From Earliella scabrosa (lineage: Eukaryota; Basidiomycota; Agaricomycetes; Polyporales; Polyporaceae): a stretch of DNA of 64,000 nucleotides. The notes beneath the pieces were generated by a model. That model searched no databases, had not been told where the DNA came from, and was given only the letters and a program-made list of their open reading frames with translations. Shown here in pieces: positions 34,541 through 45,698 of the stretch (within the stretch, counting starts at the first letter, position 1; every line of letters begins with the position of its first letter). Location of the stretch: positions 2,542,001 to 2,606,000 of the forward strand of contig JABYQQ010000002.1 in the NCBI GenBank assembly GCA_022605405.1. The letters run 5' to 3'. Both the position numbers and the translations under genes were made by a program.

Positions 34541-35582
34541 GGTCGTTTGTCTGTCAGATCACTTGCGTCTTTGGGCCCGGGAGCCCACCGCCTGCATGAG
34601 ATCGCTCTCCTAAGACAGTGATCGTTAGTAGGCGGGTACCAGAGAGTTCGTACGGCCTGTTCTGTCAGTGTAGATATAGATAGAGCGTCCACTGTGATAC
34701 TCTCCACACCCGTCGCAGTGTGGACTTGCTGCGGCGTCCAAGTAGTACCCGGAAGCTGCGGCATGGCGTGCGCTCCCGGCACTTCCAGCCACATCGGCGG
34801 ACCAAACAAGGATAGGGATCCCTGTGGCCCGTGGGTGGTCGACCGTCGGCGCGATGCGGGTCTGGATATTCATCGAATATCCAGACAAAGACCGATTGAT
34901 ATCGCCTAGACTCAACCGGCGCAAATATTTCGAGGGGCTCGACCATGAGCGCAGTGAGGACAGAGTCTCGTATGTCGTTGCCCAGGTAGTTTGCGCCATT
35001 GCAGCTCTTCGGCGCAGTAACCGTGACATACCTTTCATGCCTTCGCATTCAACATGCGACGTCCCGTGTACGGCTCTCGTCGTGATCCAATCTGTCTGGT
35101 CGATGACTGTTGCTGGTCTCCTCCAGATCAGGCGAGCGTGGGTGGCGGACAGGCGTGCTTGTCCACGAAGACATGCATGGCGATGTACGGTGTGGCGTCG
35201 GGCGCGACCTGGTTGCAGGTACAGTACTTGCTCAATGTCGAATCCTCGATCGCCATGACTACGGAGAGCTGCGTCGAGACCATACATCGAAGTGTTGACG
35301 GGTCTGTTAGGCTAGCCGTGAGTGTCGGGACGTAGAGACCTCCTCATTCTCGCTTGTCCGGTGCCGAGCTACCAATGTCAGTAGGCAATCAGTCGGACCG
35401 ACGGCTGGGAGACTTACAGACTAACTAGGGTGCATGCGAGACGAACGCAATCGATGACGCGCAAACGAGGGATTGGGGAAGCGGTAACTTGACGCAGAAC
35501 CCGAGACGCAGTGATGCGGTCGGTCACAAATACGATAGCGATTGGAGGAGAATGCACGCAAACAACGTACGAAGCGGGTCCC
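34541..35582. other. Unassigned stretch between cluster and RS gene
   Basis: About 1 kb with long overlapping frames on both strands (for example 34625-35287 minus and 34824-35258 plus). The minus-strand phrase ESRRYQSVFVWIFDEYPD looks protein-like, but I cannot build a consistent exon chain and recognise no family. Confidence 0.35.
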
Positions 35583-36781
35583 TCATCCGTCGAACATCGT
35601 CCCGTCCATCCGCACGCCCATGTTCTGCTTGATGTCCATCCCGAGCAGCTTCATCTTCCCCGCCTGCGCCCCGGTCTCGCGTCATGAGCGTCCGCGCATC
35701 TCGCAAGGGTGAAGACTCACCTGGATGCGCTCGTTCTGCACCTTGCGCAGCTCCATGAGCTGGTCCTTGCTCATGTACGTCTCGTGCTCGACCGCGCGGC
35801 GCTTGTGAGCGCTCTGGAGCGCGCGCATGTCCGCCGTGGGATCGTACGCGTCGTCTGGGGGCGGCACGTACTCTCCGGCGCGCATGGCGGACATCCGCCG
35901 TTCGTACTCCTCCATGTGGTAGAACTTCTCGTGAGGTAGCGTCGCTATGGGGATGAGGAAGTGGGGAGGTCAGCGTTCTGAAGGAGCAAGCCAGCTGGAA
36001 AGACGCGGGGCAAGAGAAGGGAGGGGGGAACACGTACCAGTGTTGTAGTCTTCGACGAAACGAGCAAACTCTTTCTTCGTTTGCTCCTTGGTGATCGTCT
36101 CTGGGTTGATTTTGCGCTCCTCTACGAGCCACGCGCGGAACTCTTGTTCCTTGTTGTACATGCTAGTGCTAGCGTGAGGGAGCGCAGGTGAACCAAGATG
36201 ACCAACACGTACTCAGTCTCGTTGATGATCCCATACTTGCCCCATTGGTGGTGGCCCACGGCGCCGCTCTTGTGTTTCTGCAGTATGCGAGGTCGGACGG
36301 CGCAGTCGGGTCATACGGACTACGAACGCACCTTCTTATCCTTCTTACTCTTCTTCTTGTCCTTCTTCTCCCTATCCCGACTCCTGCTCCGCCTCCTCTT
36401 GTGCTTGTCCTTCTTCTTCCTATGCCGCCGATGCTCCGAGGAGCTCGAGGAAGAGCTCGATGCTGACCGTGATCGCCGCCGTCTGTCACGAGAGCGGTCC
36501 CGCCGCCTGCTTCTGTCGCTATCTCGTGAGCGCGAGCGCGACCTCGACCGATGTCGTGGCTGGTCGTACTTGTCCCTCCTGCGCGAACGCGAAGTGGATC
36601 GTGAGCGAGAGTTTGAGCGATGTCTACGTGGACTGCGTGAGCGTCGCCGAGGTGATCTTGAGCGGGAGCGGTCGCGTCGTCGGGAGTCGGTGCGGGGTGA
36701 GCGCGAACGCAACCTCCTGCTGTCGTCGCGCCGCGTTCGATCGTATCCTCTCCTACTCTCTCTGGTCGTCGAGCCTTCCAT
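35583..36781 (-). CDS. RS-rich nuclear protein, probably splicing-associated
   Basis: Five exons, 36781-36332, 36277-36213, 36162-36038, 35944-35721 and 35663-35583, give 314 aa with matching phases (0, 2, 1, 0). Residues 1-150 are an Arg/Ser-dipeptide domain ending in a Lys-rich run, typical of SR-type splicing factors and a strong nuclear signal. The C-terminal half is a conserved fold: VGHHQWGKYGIIN, EFRAWLVEERKINPE, FARFVEDYNT, ATLPHEKFYHMEEYERR, KRRAVEHETYMSK, LMELRKVQNERIQAGKMKLLG. Proteins with this C-terminus occur widely in eukaryotes and are annotated as arginine/serine-rich or unknown. A spliceosome role is inferred, not proven. Confidence 0.82.
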
Positions 36782-37471
36782 CCCAGCGTATACTTGAGTT
36801 AGGGGATGTCGGGAGTTCAAGTTTGGCACGTAGGCCTGGAGGAGAGACTGGGACAGCTGAGGGAGAGGTCGTGATGTGAGCGAAGCGAAGACAAGGTGTG
36901 GGCGTCTGTGACCATTGCCTTCTTCCACCAATACCACTCTCAGCTACTCGCACGAACGTCGGTATCGATCCATAGCAGTCCATAGCCAGTGGTAGGCATA
37001 GACATTTCGACTTCAACGTGACTCGACAACTAGATCTCATTGCTCTATAAAGCTCTACGTGTCAAAATCAACACCACGACCTATCACTATACATTTTGCT
37101 CAGATACGGCGACCCCCACATGCTTTGGTGACTTCGGGCGAACCTTTATCGCTATCATCACGCCTCACACTAAGCCCAACAGTAACGCATCGTGGTGAGA
37201 TATTCTTTGTGTACTGAAGTGCTTCCGGTGCGTTTGTCCAGCGCGGTCGATTCTCAGCTCCAGCCTAGTCTCGCGACGGAACTCTTAGACGAGGCTGGAG
37301 CTGAGACTCGGGGTTCTCGCGGAAGGTATACCAGGCGTTATAACTCTCTTTGAACGAGAGCGTATGGACTTATGCTGATTAACTGGATTACCGTGCATCT
37401 TCCGCCGGATCCGGCGGATGTTTGACGCCCCCACGTGCTCGCACCGCCTCCATCTCACACTGAGGGCAATA
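36782..37471. other. Intergenic, RS gene upstream region
   Basis: About 690 bp. A 15-bp inverted repeat, TCTCAGCTCCAGCCT at 37252-37266 and its complement at 37292-37306, forms a hairpin with a 25-nt loop. The sequence becomes AT-rich towards the MITEs on the right. No gene is supported. Confidence 0.4.
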
Positions 37472-38007
37472 TCCCATGTTGCCTGGGATAACATTTTGGT
37501 AACATTGGAATAGAAGACCAAATGTTGTTGGTGTATTATTGCATGCAATGTGTTAATAAAATTGAAAATGTGAGCAATATTGTAGAAGCATTCTCTTGCA
37601 GACAACACTGTGATAAATTCATGAATGATGCCAGTGTGTAGCATGCTAAGAACATGTGTTGGGCAGTCTTTCTGCTATTCTAATATTGACCCAGGAAATA
37701 TTATGCCGCCATATGATCCCACATATTGAATACTGCAATGGACAGAACTCAAGAGGTTGCCCGTAGATTCAACTGATGTTAGGGCACAGAACATGCTTTC
37801 AGCATTTCAAACATTGTCTGCAACATTTCCTAGACAGAACCTCCAGATGACATGTTACATGCTGACCACATGTAGCCAATGGTATTATTGAGATAGCATT
37901 TCATGCAGCATTATACAGGTTGTCAGGAGGTTGATCACACAAACACACCAACAACATTTGGTCTTCTATCCTAATATTATCAAGATGTTATCCCAGGCAA
38001 CATGGGA
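37472..38007. mobile_element. MITE-like element with about 60-bp TIRs
   Basis: The left end (TCCCATGTTGCCTGGGATAA...) and the right end are inverted copies over about 63 bp, with roughly half a dozen mismatches. The TIRs include GAATAGAAGACCAAATGTTG on one side and its near-complement on the other. The 536-bp element is AT-rich and non-coding. No target-site duplication is obvious. Confidence 0.65.
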
Positions 38008-38094
38008 GTGGTCCTGCTTTGGACGGATATTGATGCAAAAATTTTGATTCAGACATGATTCATAGTCTGAATCGTCCATGAATCTAGATGTTGT

Positions 38095-38775
38095 CATGTT
38101 ATGTGGGAGAATAGGTGGGTAATATCAGAATAGAAGACTAAAAGTTAATGGGCTGTTATGTGGGGCAATAGACAGAGATCATCATAAATGACGTAGAAAT
38201 GATGTCAGGGTTCTTGGCCAGCTAGTTGTTTAATAGCCTTCTGAATGGTATCAATATGTTGACATTGAAGGACCTTTTGATAGCATTTGAAGTGTCATTC
38301 AGATGTCGTACATGAGAATATTGCGCTCACATACAATCAGTCATTGATAATACTGGAAGGAGCAACATTGGAGATACTATCAATGTGTTACTTGGCTGTC
38401 GTAAAGCCTAATGGTATCACAGCATACTGTACCATTTAAATCTATTCGACCAGCACGTGACTTTTTTATTTTTCCGACAAATCTCCAAAATCCCCATAAA
38501 TCGAAAGAAAATTCCTGGCGATGTTTCCGAAAATTGGGTGTGACCGTGACTGGTCGAATAGATTTAAATGGTACAGTACTAAATGTCTCTCTTATGTTGC
38601 TAGTGAATAGTATGCAGATATTATTAATAATACTCTTTACATGTTGTTGACCACTTCATGATGTTATCAAAATTGGCGCCATTTTGTATGCAATACACTT
38701 GTTGAGACCAGAAACATCGCAATAACATTTAGTCTTCTATTCCCATATTATCAAAATGTTGTTTCCAGCAACATG
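38095..38775. mobile_element. Second, degenerate MITE of the same kind
   Basis: The ends carry GAATAGAAGACTAAAAGTTA and its imperfect complement around 38717-38745, clearly related to the TIRs of the element at 37472-38007 but more diverged. It is non-coding and hosts the 150-bp insertion at 38427-38576. Confidence 0.45.
38427..38576. mobile_element. 150-bp MITE, perfect 27-bp TIRs, TA target duplication
   Basis: CTGTACCATTTAAATCTATT opens a 27-bp repeat (38427-38453) whose exact reverse complement closes the element (38550-38576). It is flanked by TA on both sides (38425-38426 and 38577-38578). A TA duplication is the hallmark of Tc1/mariner-type transposition (Fot1/pogo-like in fungi), so this is probably a non-autonomous derivative. 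It is nested inside another MITE. Confidence 0.85.
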
Positions 38776-38777
38776 AT

Positions 38778-39656
38778 GAATTGGCCTCAGTGTCACAAGC
38801 GACCTGGTCCACGCGGCCTCGCCCTCGCCCTCCATCAACATCTGCGAAATCCAAGAAGGTTTCCCCTTCCAACCTTCCCTTTACCCACATATGCTCTTCC
38901 GCATTCTTCATCAACGTTATCCACCACTCTTGTACTCCCCTCCACGTCCCTTATCTCATCCCGCGTCCGTCTACAGCTTCATCAACCTTTCTTCTGTGCG
39001 CAACCCATATCACGACCATGCATTCCCTAGGTAGTGCATTTAGCTTCATACCACCATGTCTGTCACAGTATGGTTACATCTCACGTTTCTTAACGAGCTT
39101 GTCCCATCTGCCCCCATGTACGCCTTCCGTAAGGCCTGGGCCTCCGTTCCCCCCACTCTCGCACTTGTCCCTATCCCCCACATGCAATTTCGCCATATTC
39201 AATGCTTCAACGTGTACCTATAATGTATGTTATCTATGTATATAGACGGTAGCGGAGTACGTCTTACATGCACCCACGCACTGTTCCTACTGCCGCAAAC
39301 GCACGATGCCCGCAAACGCACGATGCGCCGCGAGTCCCCATTAACCATCACTCTCCAAGTGTGCCACCACCTTATCCAGAAAGCTTACACCTCCCCCGTT
39401 TTTCCAAAGTACGTGCTATCACCGTACAGTTGCAGTCATTCTGACACACCATTCCCCCGCAGGCATCATTCGTGCCTTCAACTCACACCTTCTGTGCACA
39501 TGCCCTCGCTGGATGTGCATCGCTTCGCTCCAGGGACCGTTGCGGTGTTCGCTCTTTCCCTACAAGTGCAGAGTCGGCGCCGCTCTGTTCCTCACTTCGC
39601 CGGAAGTGCAGTGCTGCACATAGCCGCCTTCCCCCCTCCGCAAGAAGATGAAGGGG
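38778..39656. other. Unassigned, low-complexity flank
   Basis: No supportable gene. It includes two tandem copies of CCGCAAACGCACGATG at about 39294-39325. Pyrimidine-rich stretches give long plus-strand frames without recognisable content. Confidence 0.35.
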
Positions 39657-39850
39657 TTGGACCCGACCTTCGACATTTCTACAGAAGCCGTCAGCTTGAC
39701 TGGTGTAGCCTTCCGCAGGTACTCTGAAGGAGCCGTTTGGTCGTCCGACGTCTTCAACAGTTTTCACGAACGCGTGAACGGGTGAGCTTCTCGTACTACC
39801 CCTTCGCCGGTTCTGACGAAGGGCTCACCTTCACTCATGCGCACTTCTGC
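39657..39850 (+). repeat. Left copy of a duplicated segment flanking the Copia element
   Basis: TTGGACCCGACCTTCGACA and the following 130 bp recur at 46311-46447 with moderate divergence, and TTCTGACGAAGG with the following 25 bp recurs at 46507-46540. Both copies read as an open frame (LDPTFD...SLTG.AFR.YSEGAV) ending at a GTGAGC donor-like site, so they may be exon fragments of an unrecognised gene. Confidence 0.6.
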
Positions 39851-39871
39851 AACATTCGCGAAGGTCATTTC

Positions 39872-40470
39872 TGATGGAGTGAGAACCTGTGAGGCGATGT
39901 CGCAAGCGACTAGTAAGTGAGCGGACAGACAAGTCCTCAGTCAGTGAGTGAAAGACTATATTAGCATAATGCCAAGTACCTAGTAAGTGAGCGGACAGAC
40001 AAGCTACACAGGTACTTGTAAGTAAGAGCATATGAACGCATAGGTAAGACGAGTACTTACTCCTCAGTCAGTGAGTGAAAGACTGAGGAGACGAGTCCCA
40101 GAGAGTCCTCCTTATATACCGTAAAGGAGCTGCATGAGTAAGCGATAGTAAGGAGGGCATGTGATGTGTCTGAGTCAGAGTGAGTCGAGGATGAGTAAGG
40201 AGCGACGAAGGATGACTCAGACAGAACAAAGATAACGACAAATGGAGAACAAAGTATGGTCACAAGGACGATCTGGAACAGTCTAAGAAGAGTCCGGAGC
40301 GTAGAAGAACGCACTGGAATGGACTGGACAAAAGAGAAGCCTAGTAACCATGTGTATCGTACAACGTATACCTAATATGGAAAGAAAGAAGCACAGCCTA
40401 AGATCTATCGTAAGAAGCAGTGCCCATAGCGCCTAATGCGCGTCTACTGTTCGTAGTCCATTGTTCAACA
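39872..40470 (-). repeat. Copia 3' LTR (599 bp)
   Basis: It starts TGATGGAGTG and ends TTGTTCAACA on the plus strand, and reads the same as the copy at 45699-46297. It contains a TATATAAG on the minus strand (about 40111-40118) as the likely promoter core, and internal repeats of AGTAAGTGAGCGGACAGACA. ATTTC at 39867-39871 is one half of the target-site duplication. Confidence 0.95.
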
Positions 40471-40481
40471 CTCCCACTCGT

Positions 40482-43400
40482 TCAAGACGCGGAGGAAGAA
40501 ATGAGACCAGAGTGCTGTACGAAGTAGTCAACCACAGAGAAGGTGACATTCTTCGTTAGCGCATCTGCCAGATTCTCCTTGCTCGCGATGTAATAGATGT
40601 CCATACTCCCACTGGCGAGATACTCGCGCACAAAATGGTAGTGGACCTCTATGTGCTTGGTACGCCTGTCGATGGCTGGGTTCTCAGAGAGGAAGATCGC
40701 GCCATGGTTATCCATACACATGGGCGTAGACGCACTCATGTCGTCCCCTAACTCATCTCCAAACGTCCTTAGCCACATCATCTGACGGCTGGTGTCTGAC
40801 GCTGCCTTGTATTCCGCCTCAGTAGAAGAGAGCGAAATCGTTGGCTGTCGTCGCGACGCCCATGAGATTGCGCCACCTGCCATCTTGAAGATGAAGCCAG
40901 TTTGCGAGTGCCTATCATCGCGATCCTCTGCCCAGTCTGAATCGGAAAACGCGATCAAACCGGCATTAGACGCTCCGTCATAGCGCAGACGATAATGTGA
41001 AGTCCCCCGGAGATAGCGAAGCACGTATTGGAGATAGTGAAGATGTGCTTCCGAGGGGTTAGCGCTGTATTTACCGAGACGGCTGATGGCAAACGCGATG
41101 TCGGGTCGCGTCCCAAGACAGGCATAGAGAAGACTGCCCATCAAGCTCTGGAAACGCTTGAGAAGTTTTGCCGATGCCTCCGTCTGAGCGGCTTCGAGCA
41201 CGGCACCAGAGGGAAGAGGAGTGCGCACAGGTGTACAGTTAGCCATCTGATGGTTCTCCAGAATAGCCTCGATGTACTCTTCCTGGTCGATGTCGAGTGT
41301 CTTAGCTTGACGATCTCGACGTATGCGTAGACCAAGGAATCGCTGTACCGGACCTAAGTCCGTCATCTTGTACTGCTTGCCTAGCGCCTTCTTGACCTTG
41401 TCAATCTGTACACGACTTTTCCCCATGAGAAGTAGGTCGTCGACATACAAGACAATGATAGTGACATGATCAGGGTCTGAATCCCCCCCTTGTCGGCGAT
41501 ATACGTAGACTCCGGCATCAGAGTACGTCCGAACAAATCCCTGTTGGACGAGCGAGTCGTGGATTTTGACATTCCACTGGCGCGAGGCTTGCTTGAGACC
41601 GTAGATGGCCTTCTTAAGCAGACAAACGTGATCCTCTTTGCCTTTCGCGACCCACCCTTCCGGTTGTTCCATGTAGACCTCCTCGTCAAGGTCGCCATTG
41701 AGGAACGCAGTCTTTACATCCATCGCGTCGACGTCCCAGTCCTCTAGGGCAGCATGCGCAAAGAGATAACGGATGGACTCGAAACGAGCGACGGGTGAGA
41801 AGGTTTCGTGGTAATCCTTCCCATAGACTTGCGTGAATCCCCTAGCTACGAGACGTGCTTTGTAGCGACCATCTGACTTCCGATCATAGACCCAACGGCA
41901 TGTGACGACGGATCGGTCCTTTGGGCGAGGAACCAAGACCCATGTCTTATTAGCCATTAGTGATTCGTACTCTGCTCGCTCAGCCGCTTTCCAATGTTCG
42001 CGATCCGGTCTAGCCATGGCATCCTTATGGTGCTCAGGAATACCAGACTTGTACCGAGAGTAATGGATAAACGCGAGTATTGATTGTGCCTCAGCCTGTT
42101 CACCATCCGCATCGGTCCTAGCATCTATCTGAGCGGGAGGTTCATCACCGTACACGTTGTCCTCGGTCCGTGCCTTTGAAGGGACACCCTTGGTCTGTCG
42201 CTCAGAGCGACGAGGAGGAGGGGCATCTCCTGCGGCAGGAGGATGACGTCCGCGACGATGATTCGGCTTAGGAATCTGAGCGGGAGGCGGCGGAGGCTGT
42301 TGTGGTTGCGGCGGCTGCGGTTCAGCTTCGGGCGGAGCAGGAGCAGGAGCAGGGTCTTGTGGAGGAGCAGGAGCAGGAGGTTCGTCGTTGTCACGAGGAA
42401 CAGGGAGATCAACATCGTCATTGGAAGAATCCTCTGACAGTTGAGCAGGGAACGGACTGTCGTCGGGGGTAGCGCGACGAGTGCCAGTGTCTGCACGTGC
42501 AGGAAATACGTCCTCATCGAAGATCACATCGCGAGATACTTCGACTTGGCGGGCAGTCGGGTTCCATAGACGATACCCCTTTGAACCCGGTTCATAGCCC
42601 ACAAACGTCCTCTCGACTGCCTTCACGTCGAGCTTCCCATGACGCTTGTCCTTCTGCACATGTACATAGGCTTTGCACCCAAACACACGGAAGTATGAGA
42701 CGTCCGGCTTCTTACCAGACCAAAGTGTGATGGGGCATTGCCATTTGAGTCGTTTCATGGGCTGACGGTTGTAGATGTGAACGGCTGCTTCAAGTGCGAG
42801 TTTCCAGAAACCATGAGAGAGTCCGGCGTGGTGAAGCATACAGAGTGACTTCTCCTCAATGGTCCGGTTGAAGCGTTCAGCACGTCCATTCTGCTGAGGC
42901 GAGCCAGGCAACGTCTTATCGTGCTCGATCCCGAATTCGCGTAGCAATGACTCGAACGAATCGGACAGATATTCCCCCCCTCGATCGGATCGTACCTTCT
43001 TGATCTTACGACCGGTCTGTGTCTCAGCCCAGGCTTTGTACTCCTTGAAAGCGGCCTCCTGATCGGATTTACGCTTCAGGCAGTAGACACAGGCGAGACC
43101 GGTGTAGTCATCGATGAAGGTGCAGAAGTAGCTGTAACCACCAATCGAGGTGCTCATCGGCCCAGCGACATCCATGTGGACGAGTTCGCATGGTTCCGAG
43201 GCGCGTTTCGAAGACGGAGGGAACGGACGGCGATGCATTTTGCCTTTCGCGCATCCTTCGCATGGTTTGTCCGATGAACTAGAGTCAATGCCATCTACAC
43301 CGTTGACTGCATCAGGAAGACGCTTGACCGCTTCCTTGCCAGGATGACCCCAGCGACGATGAGCAAGGTCGTGATTGAGTGTAGTGTGGGACGCAGCATT

Positions 43401-44750
43401 GAGATCACGTTCGGCATTCTCAAGCAGAAAGTAGTATAGGTTGTGTGATGCGGCGTAGTGGGCAGTAACCACCTCATTGCCGACAACCTTAACCGTCTTG
43501 CCAGATTCGACAAAGCCTTCCGGCCTTGAGTCAAAGATCCTCATGTAGTATCCCCCTTGATAGATGAACCCCTTCGCGCGCTCGATGACACCAGTGGAGT
43601 ACAGACGGGTATTGCCTGCTGCTGGAACGTAGCAGACGTTCTGAAGTGTGAAGGAGACCCGTTTGCCTTCCACATAAGTGTATCCTTTGACCGTACCTTC
43701 ACCGAGTCCTTGGACATGTCCGTCACTACCTGCCTGGGCGGTGCCAAACAGAACAGGTGTGTCATATGGACGGTACTCAGTGAAGTCCTCGAGGCAGCCA
43801 GTAACGTGTTGAGATGCTCCAGAATCCATGAGCCAGAGTGTGGTTCGCTCAAGGTCCATGTCTTTGGCGTTGTCCGCCTTATAAGCTGAAAAGGAGATCT
43901 CGTTGATGGTGCTCGTAGATACAGGTACAAAGGCTGCTAGAGTGTGCGCGTGGTTATGTCCATTATTATTCCCAGATCCACCTGACTGATTCCCGTTGCC
44001 GTTGCCGTTGTCCTTGCCCTTGCCCTTGTTCCGCTTCGGAGCTTTCTCCGGGAACTTCTTGTAGCAGTTCGACGAATCGTGGTTCGTCTTACCGCAATGC
44101 TCGCAAGGGGGCTTGGGCTTGGACTTCGGCTTCGAGATCTTGTTCGCCTGACCAATCGATGTACCACGGAGGGAGTCCTCGAGCTTGAGCTTCGGCTTAA
44201 CCTTTTCAAGGGTCAGCTCCGTCTCAGCCGTGGTGTGGAGGATAGTGGAGATCGATGGGCGATAGGAATCCGGCATCTTGGAGAAGAGCCAGTAGACCTT
44301 GATATGTTCGGCGAGGGTGTTGGTGGAGCCTGTGGTCAGCTCATTCATCAGCCCGATGAAGGTCTGGACCTGGTCGACGATCGACTTGTTCTCGTTGAAA
44401 CGAGGGTAGTTGAGAAGCCGTTCGAAGCGGGAGAAACTGTACCCGTTGTCGGTCTTCTCGTAGGTCGTATTCAGGGCATCCCAGATCTCCTTCGAGGTGT
44501 TCTTCCCTTCATAGCACTTGGCTACCTCGGCAGTGGTTTTGTACATGAGGATACCACTTGCTCGGGAATCTCTCTTCTTCCAATCCTTGAGACCAGCCGC
44601 ATCAGTGGCAGCTGGTTGACTCTCCGTGCCGCTGACGATATCCCATGCATCGATCATCATGAGATAGCCCTTCATCTGACGAGCCCATTCCTTGTAGCCT
44701 TCCTGCCCGTGGAGCTGAGGAAGACTCTTTTCCATTCCGGCTTCCGACAT
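40482..44750 (-). CDS. Copia gag-pol polyprotein
   Basis: From the ATG at 44750 the frame encodes 1,422 aa; it stays open upstream to 45179 but without an ATG. Domain order is Copia-type. Gag (UBN2-like, YKEWARQMKGYL) comes first, then a CCHC zinc knuckle (CEHCGKTNHDSSNC) and an aspartic protease (MDSGASQH). Next is the pre-integrase zinc region (HRRWGHPG...CEGCAKGK), followed by the integrase core with HMDVAGP, DDYTG and SPQQNGRAER. Reverse transcriptase (VARGFTQ, DVKTAFLNG, YVDDLLLMG) and RNase H (DSDWAEDRDDRHS, SSTEAEYKA) close the frame. All catalytic motifs look intact, with no frameshift or stop. Confidence 0.95.
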   Translation of the reverse strand: MSEAGMEKSLPQLHGQEGYKEWARQMKGYLMMIDAWDIVSGTESQPAATDAAGLKDWKKRDSRASGILMYKTTAEVAKCYEGKNTSKEIWDALNTTYEKTDNGYSFSRFERLLNYPRFNENKSIVDQVQTFIGLMNELTTGSTNTLAEHIKVYWLFSKMPDSYRPSISTILHTTAETELTLEKVKPKLKLEDSLRGTSIGQANKISKPKSKPKPPCEHCGKTNHDSSNCYKKFPEKAPKRNKGKGKDNGNGNGNQSGGSGNNNGHNHAHTLAAFVPVSTSTINEISFSAYKADNAKDMDLERTTLWLMDSGASQHVTGCLEDFTEYRPYDTPVLFGTAQAGSDGHVQGLGEGTVKGYTYVEGKRVSFTLQNVCYVPAAGNTRLYSTGVIERAKGFIYQGGYYMRIFDSRPEGFVESGKTVKVVGNEVVTAHYAASHNLYYFLLENAERDLNAASHTTLNHDLAHRRWGHPGKEAVKRLPDAVNGVDGIDSSSSDKPCEGCAKGKMHRRPFPPSSKRASEPCELVHMDVAGPMSTSIGGYSYFCTFIDDYTGLACVYCLKRKSDQEAAFKEYKAWAETQTGRKIKKVRSDRGGEYLSDSFESLLREFGIEHDKTLPGSPQQNGRAERFNRTIEEKSLCMLHHAGLSHGFWKLALEAAVHIYNRQPMKRLKWQCPITLWSGKKPDVSYFRVFGCKAYVHVQKDKRHGKLDVKAVERTFVGYEPGSKGYRLWNPTARQVEVSRDVIFDEDVFPARADTGTRRATPDDSPFPAQLSEDSSNDDVDLPVPRDNDEPPAPAPPQDPAPAPAPPEAEPQPPQPQQPPPPPAQIPKPNHRRGRHPPAAGDAPPPRRSERQTKGVPSKARTEDNVYGDEPPAQIDARTDADGEQAEAQSILAFIHYSRYKSGIPEHHKDAMARPDREHWKAAERAEYESLMANKTWVLVPRPKDRSVVTCRWVYDRKSDGRYKARLVARGFTQVYGKDYHETFSPVARFESIRYLFAHAALEDWDVDAMDVKTAFLNGDLDEEVYMEQPEGWVAKGKEDHVCLLKKAIYGLKQASRQWNVKIHDSLVQQGFVRTYSDAGVYVYRRQGGDSDPDHVTIIVLYVDDLLLMGKSRVQIDKVKKALGKQYKMTDLGPVQRFLGLRIRRDRQAKTLDIDQEEYIEAILENHQMANCTPVRTPLPSGAVLEAAQTEASAKLLKRFQSLMGSLLYACLGTRPDIAFAISRLGKYSANPSEAHLHYLQYVLRYLRGTSHYRLRYDGASNAGLIAFSDSDWAEDRDDRHSQTGFIFKMAGGAISWASRRQPTISLSSTEAEYKAASDTSRQMMWLRTFGDELGDDMSASTPMCMDNHGAIFLSENPAIDRRTKHIEVHYHFVREYLASGSMDIYYIASKENLADALTKNVTFSVVDYFVQHSGLISSSAS

Positions 44751-45179
44751 GGTGAAGGAGTAGATGAAGTCGGTTGAGTCGGGCTGGTTGACGATGAGAT
44801 CGAGGGCTGGTAGAGGAGTGAGAGTCGGTGTAGGCGGAGAGATAACGATAGAAGGGAGAGGAGTTGGGACTGGAGGCTCCGCAGGATCTTCGAGGATATT
44901 TGCAACTTCGTGCTCAGACGAAGCAGGGGATGAGGATGACGAGGATGTGTCCGGTGTTCGTGGTCGGCAGACCTGGTCAGGAGCGATAGGTACGTTACGA
45001 CGAGGTACAGTGCAGTTGTCTGGTTGAGCTACTTCCGACTCCCGGTTAGGACACGGTTGTCGTTCGCAGTAGTACCACCTTCTATCTGACTCGTCCCAGA
45101 AGACGTCCCTTTGGTCAACGCGGTCGTGCCGATGGTATGAGTGACTACAATCAAACGGTTCGTCGTCCGATGAAGCCAC

Positions 45180-45698
45180 TGTGTCGATGCGACAGGTTCA
45201 AGAGTGCGATGGTTTGGAAAGCCTCGTGCAAAGGCAACGTAGAGATGAACACCTGTTCAGGTGAACCTTAAACACCAGCAAGTCGGATATGCTAATGCCA
45301 AGGGTAGAAGTTGCCAACTGTGCCCTGAAAGAGTCTGCTACGATGTATGTATGAAAATGGTATCGTAAGGAGGGTCCGAACGGTTGTCCTCCGGCTCCAA
45401 AGGTGATGACACCCCGGATACAACAGCTGGCGGGCGCAAGTGCGTGGCCTGGCTGAGGGATATCCAAAAGACCCGTGTGCCTCGAGAGCACAATAGGTGG
45501 TACAACAATACGACGAGCTATGTGACTACTAAAGAGCGCTCAGGGCTGCGTCACGAGCGCAGGAATGTCCCCCTGGCAGCAGTGTCGGCGGGCACAGTCA
45601 AGAGCTAAGGAGTTAGTGGAGGATGTGCACGAGGGTAGAAGTCGTCGGGTGCGCGCGATGTGACGACTAGCAACGGTCAGAGCGCAGGGCTCATAACC
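45180..45698 (-). promoter_or_regulatory. Copia leader and tRNA-Met-type primer-binding site
   Basis: GCGCAGGGCTCATAACC at 45682-45698 abuts the 5' LTR. It copies the anticodon arm of tRNA-Met (anticodon CAT in CTCATAA), so the minus-strand RNA would pair with the 5' half of that tRNA. Priming from a half-tRNA is known for Drosophila copia and yeast Ty5. The preceding CGGTCAGAGCG resembles an elongator-type D arm, so which Met tRNA serves is open. The rest is untranslated leader. Confidence 0.75.

Noticed and set aside
34625..35287. 220-codon minus-strand gene between A10 and the RS gene
   Set aside because: Overlapping frames on both strands look equally open, no ATG/intron chain is consistent, and no family motif is present.
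35689..36132. Long minus-strand frame of 202 codons overlapping the RS gene
   Set aside because: It is a shadow frame: the overlapping exons of the RS-rich gene have consistent splice sites, phases and conserved protein motifs.
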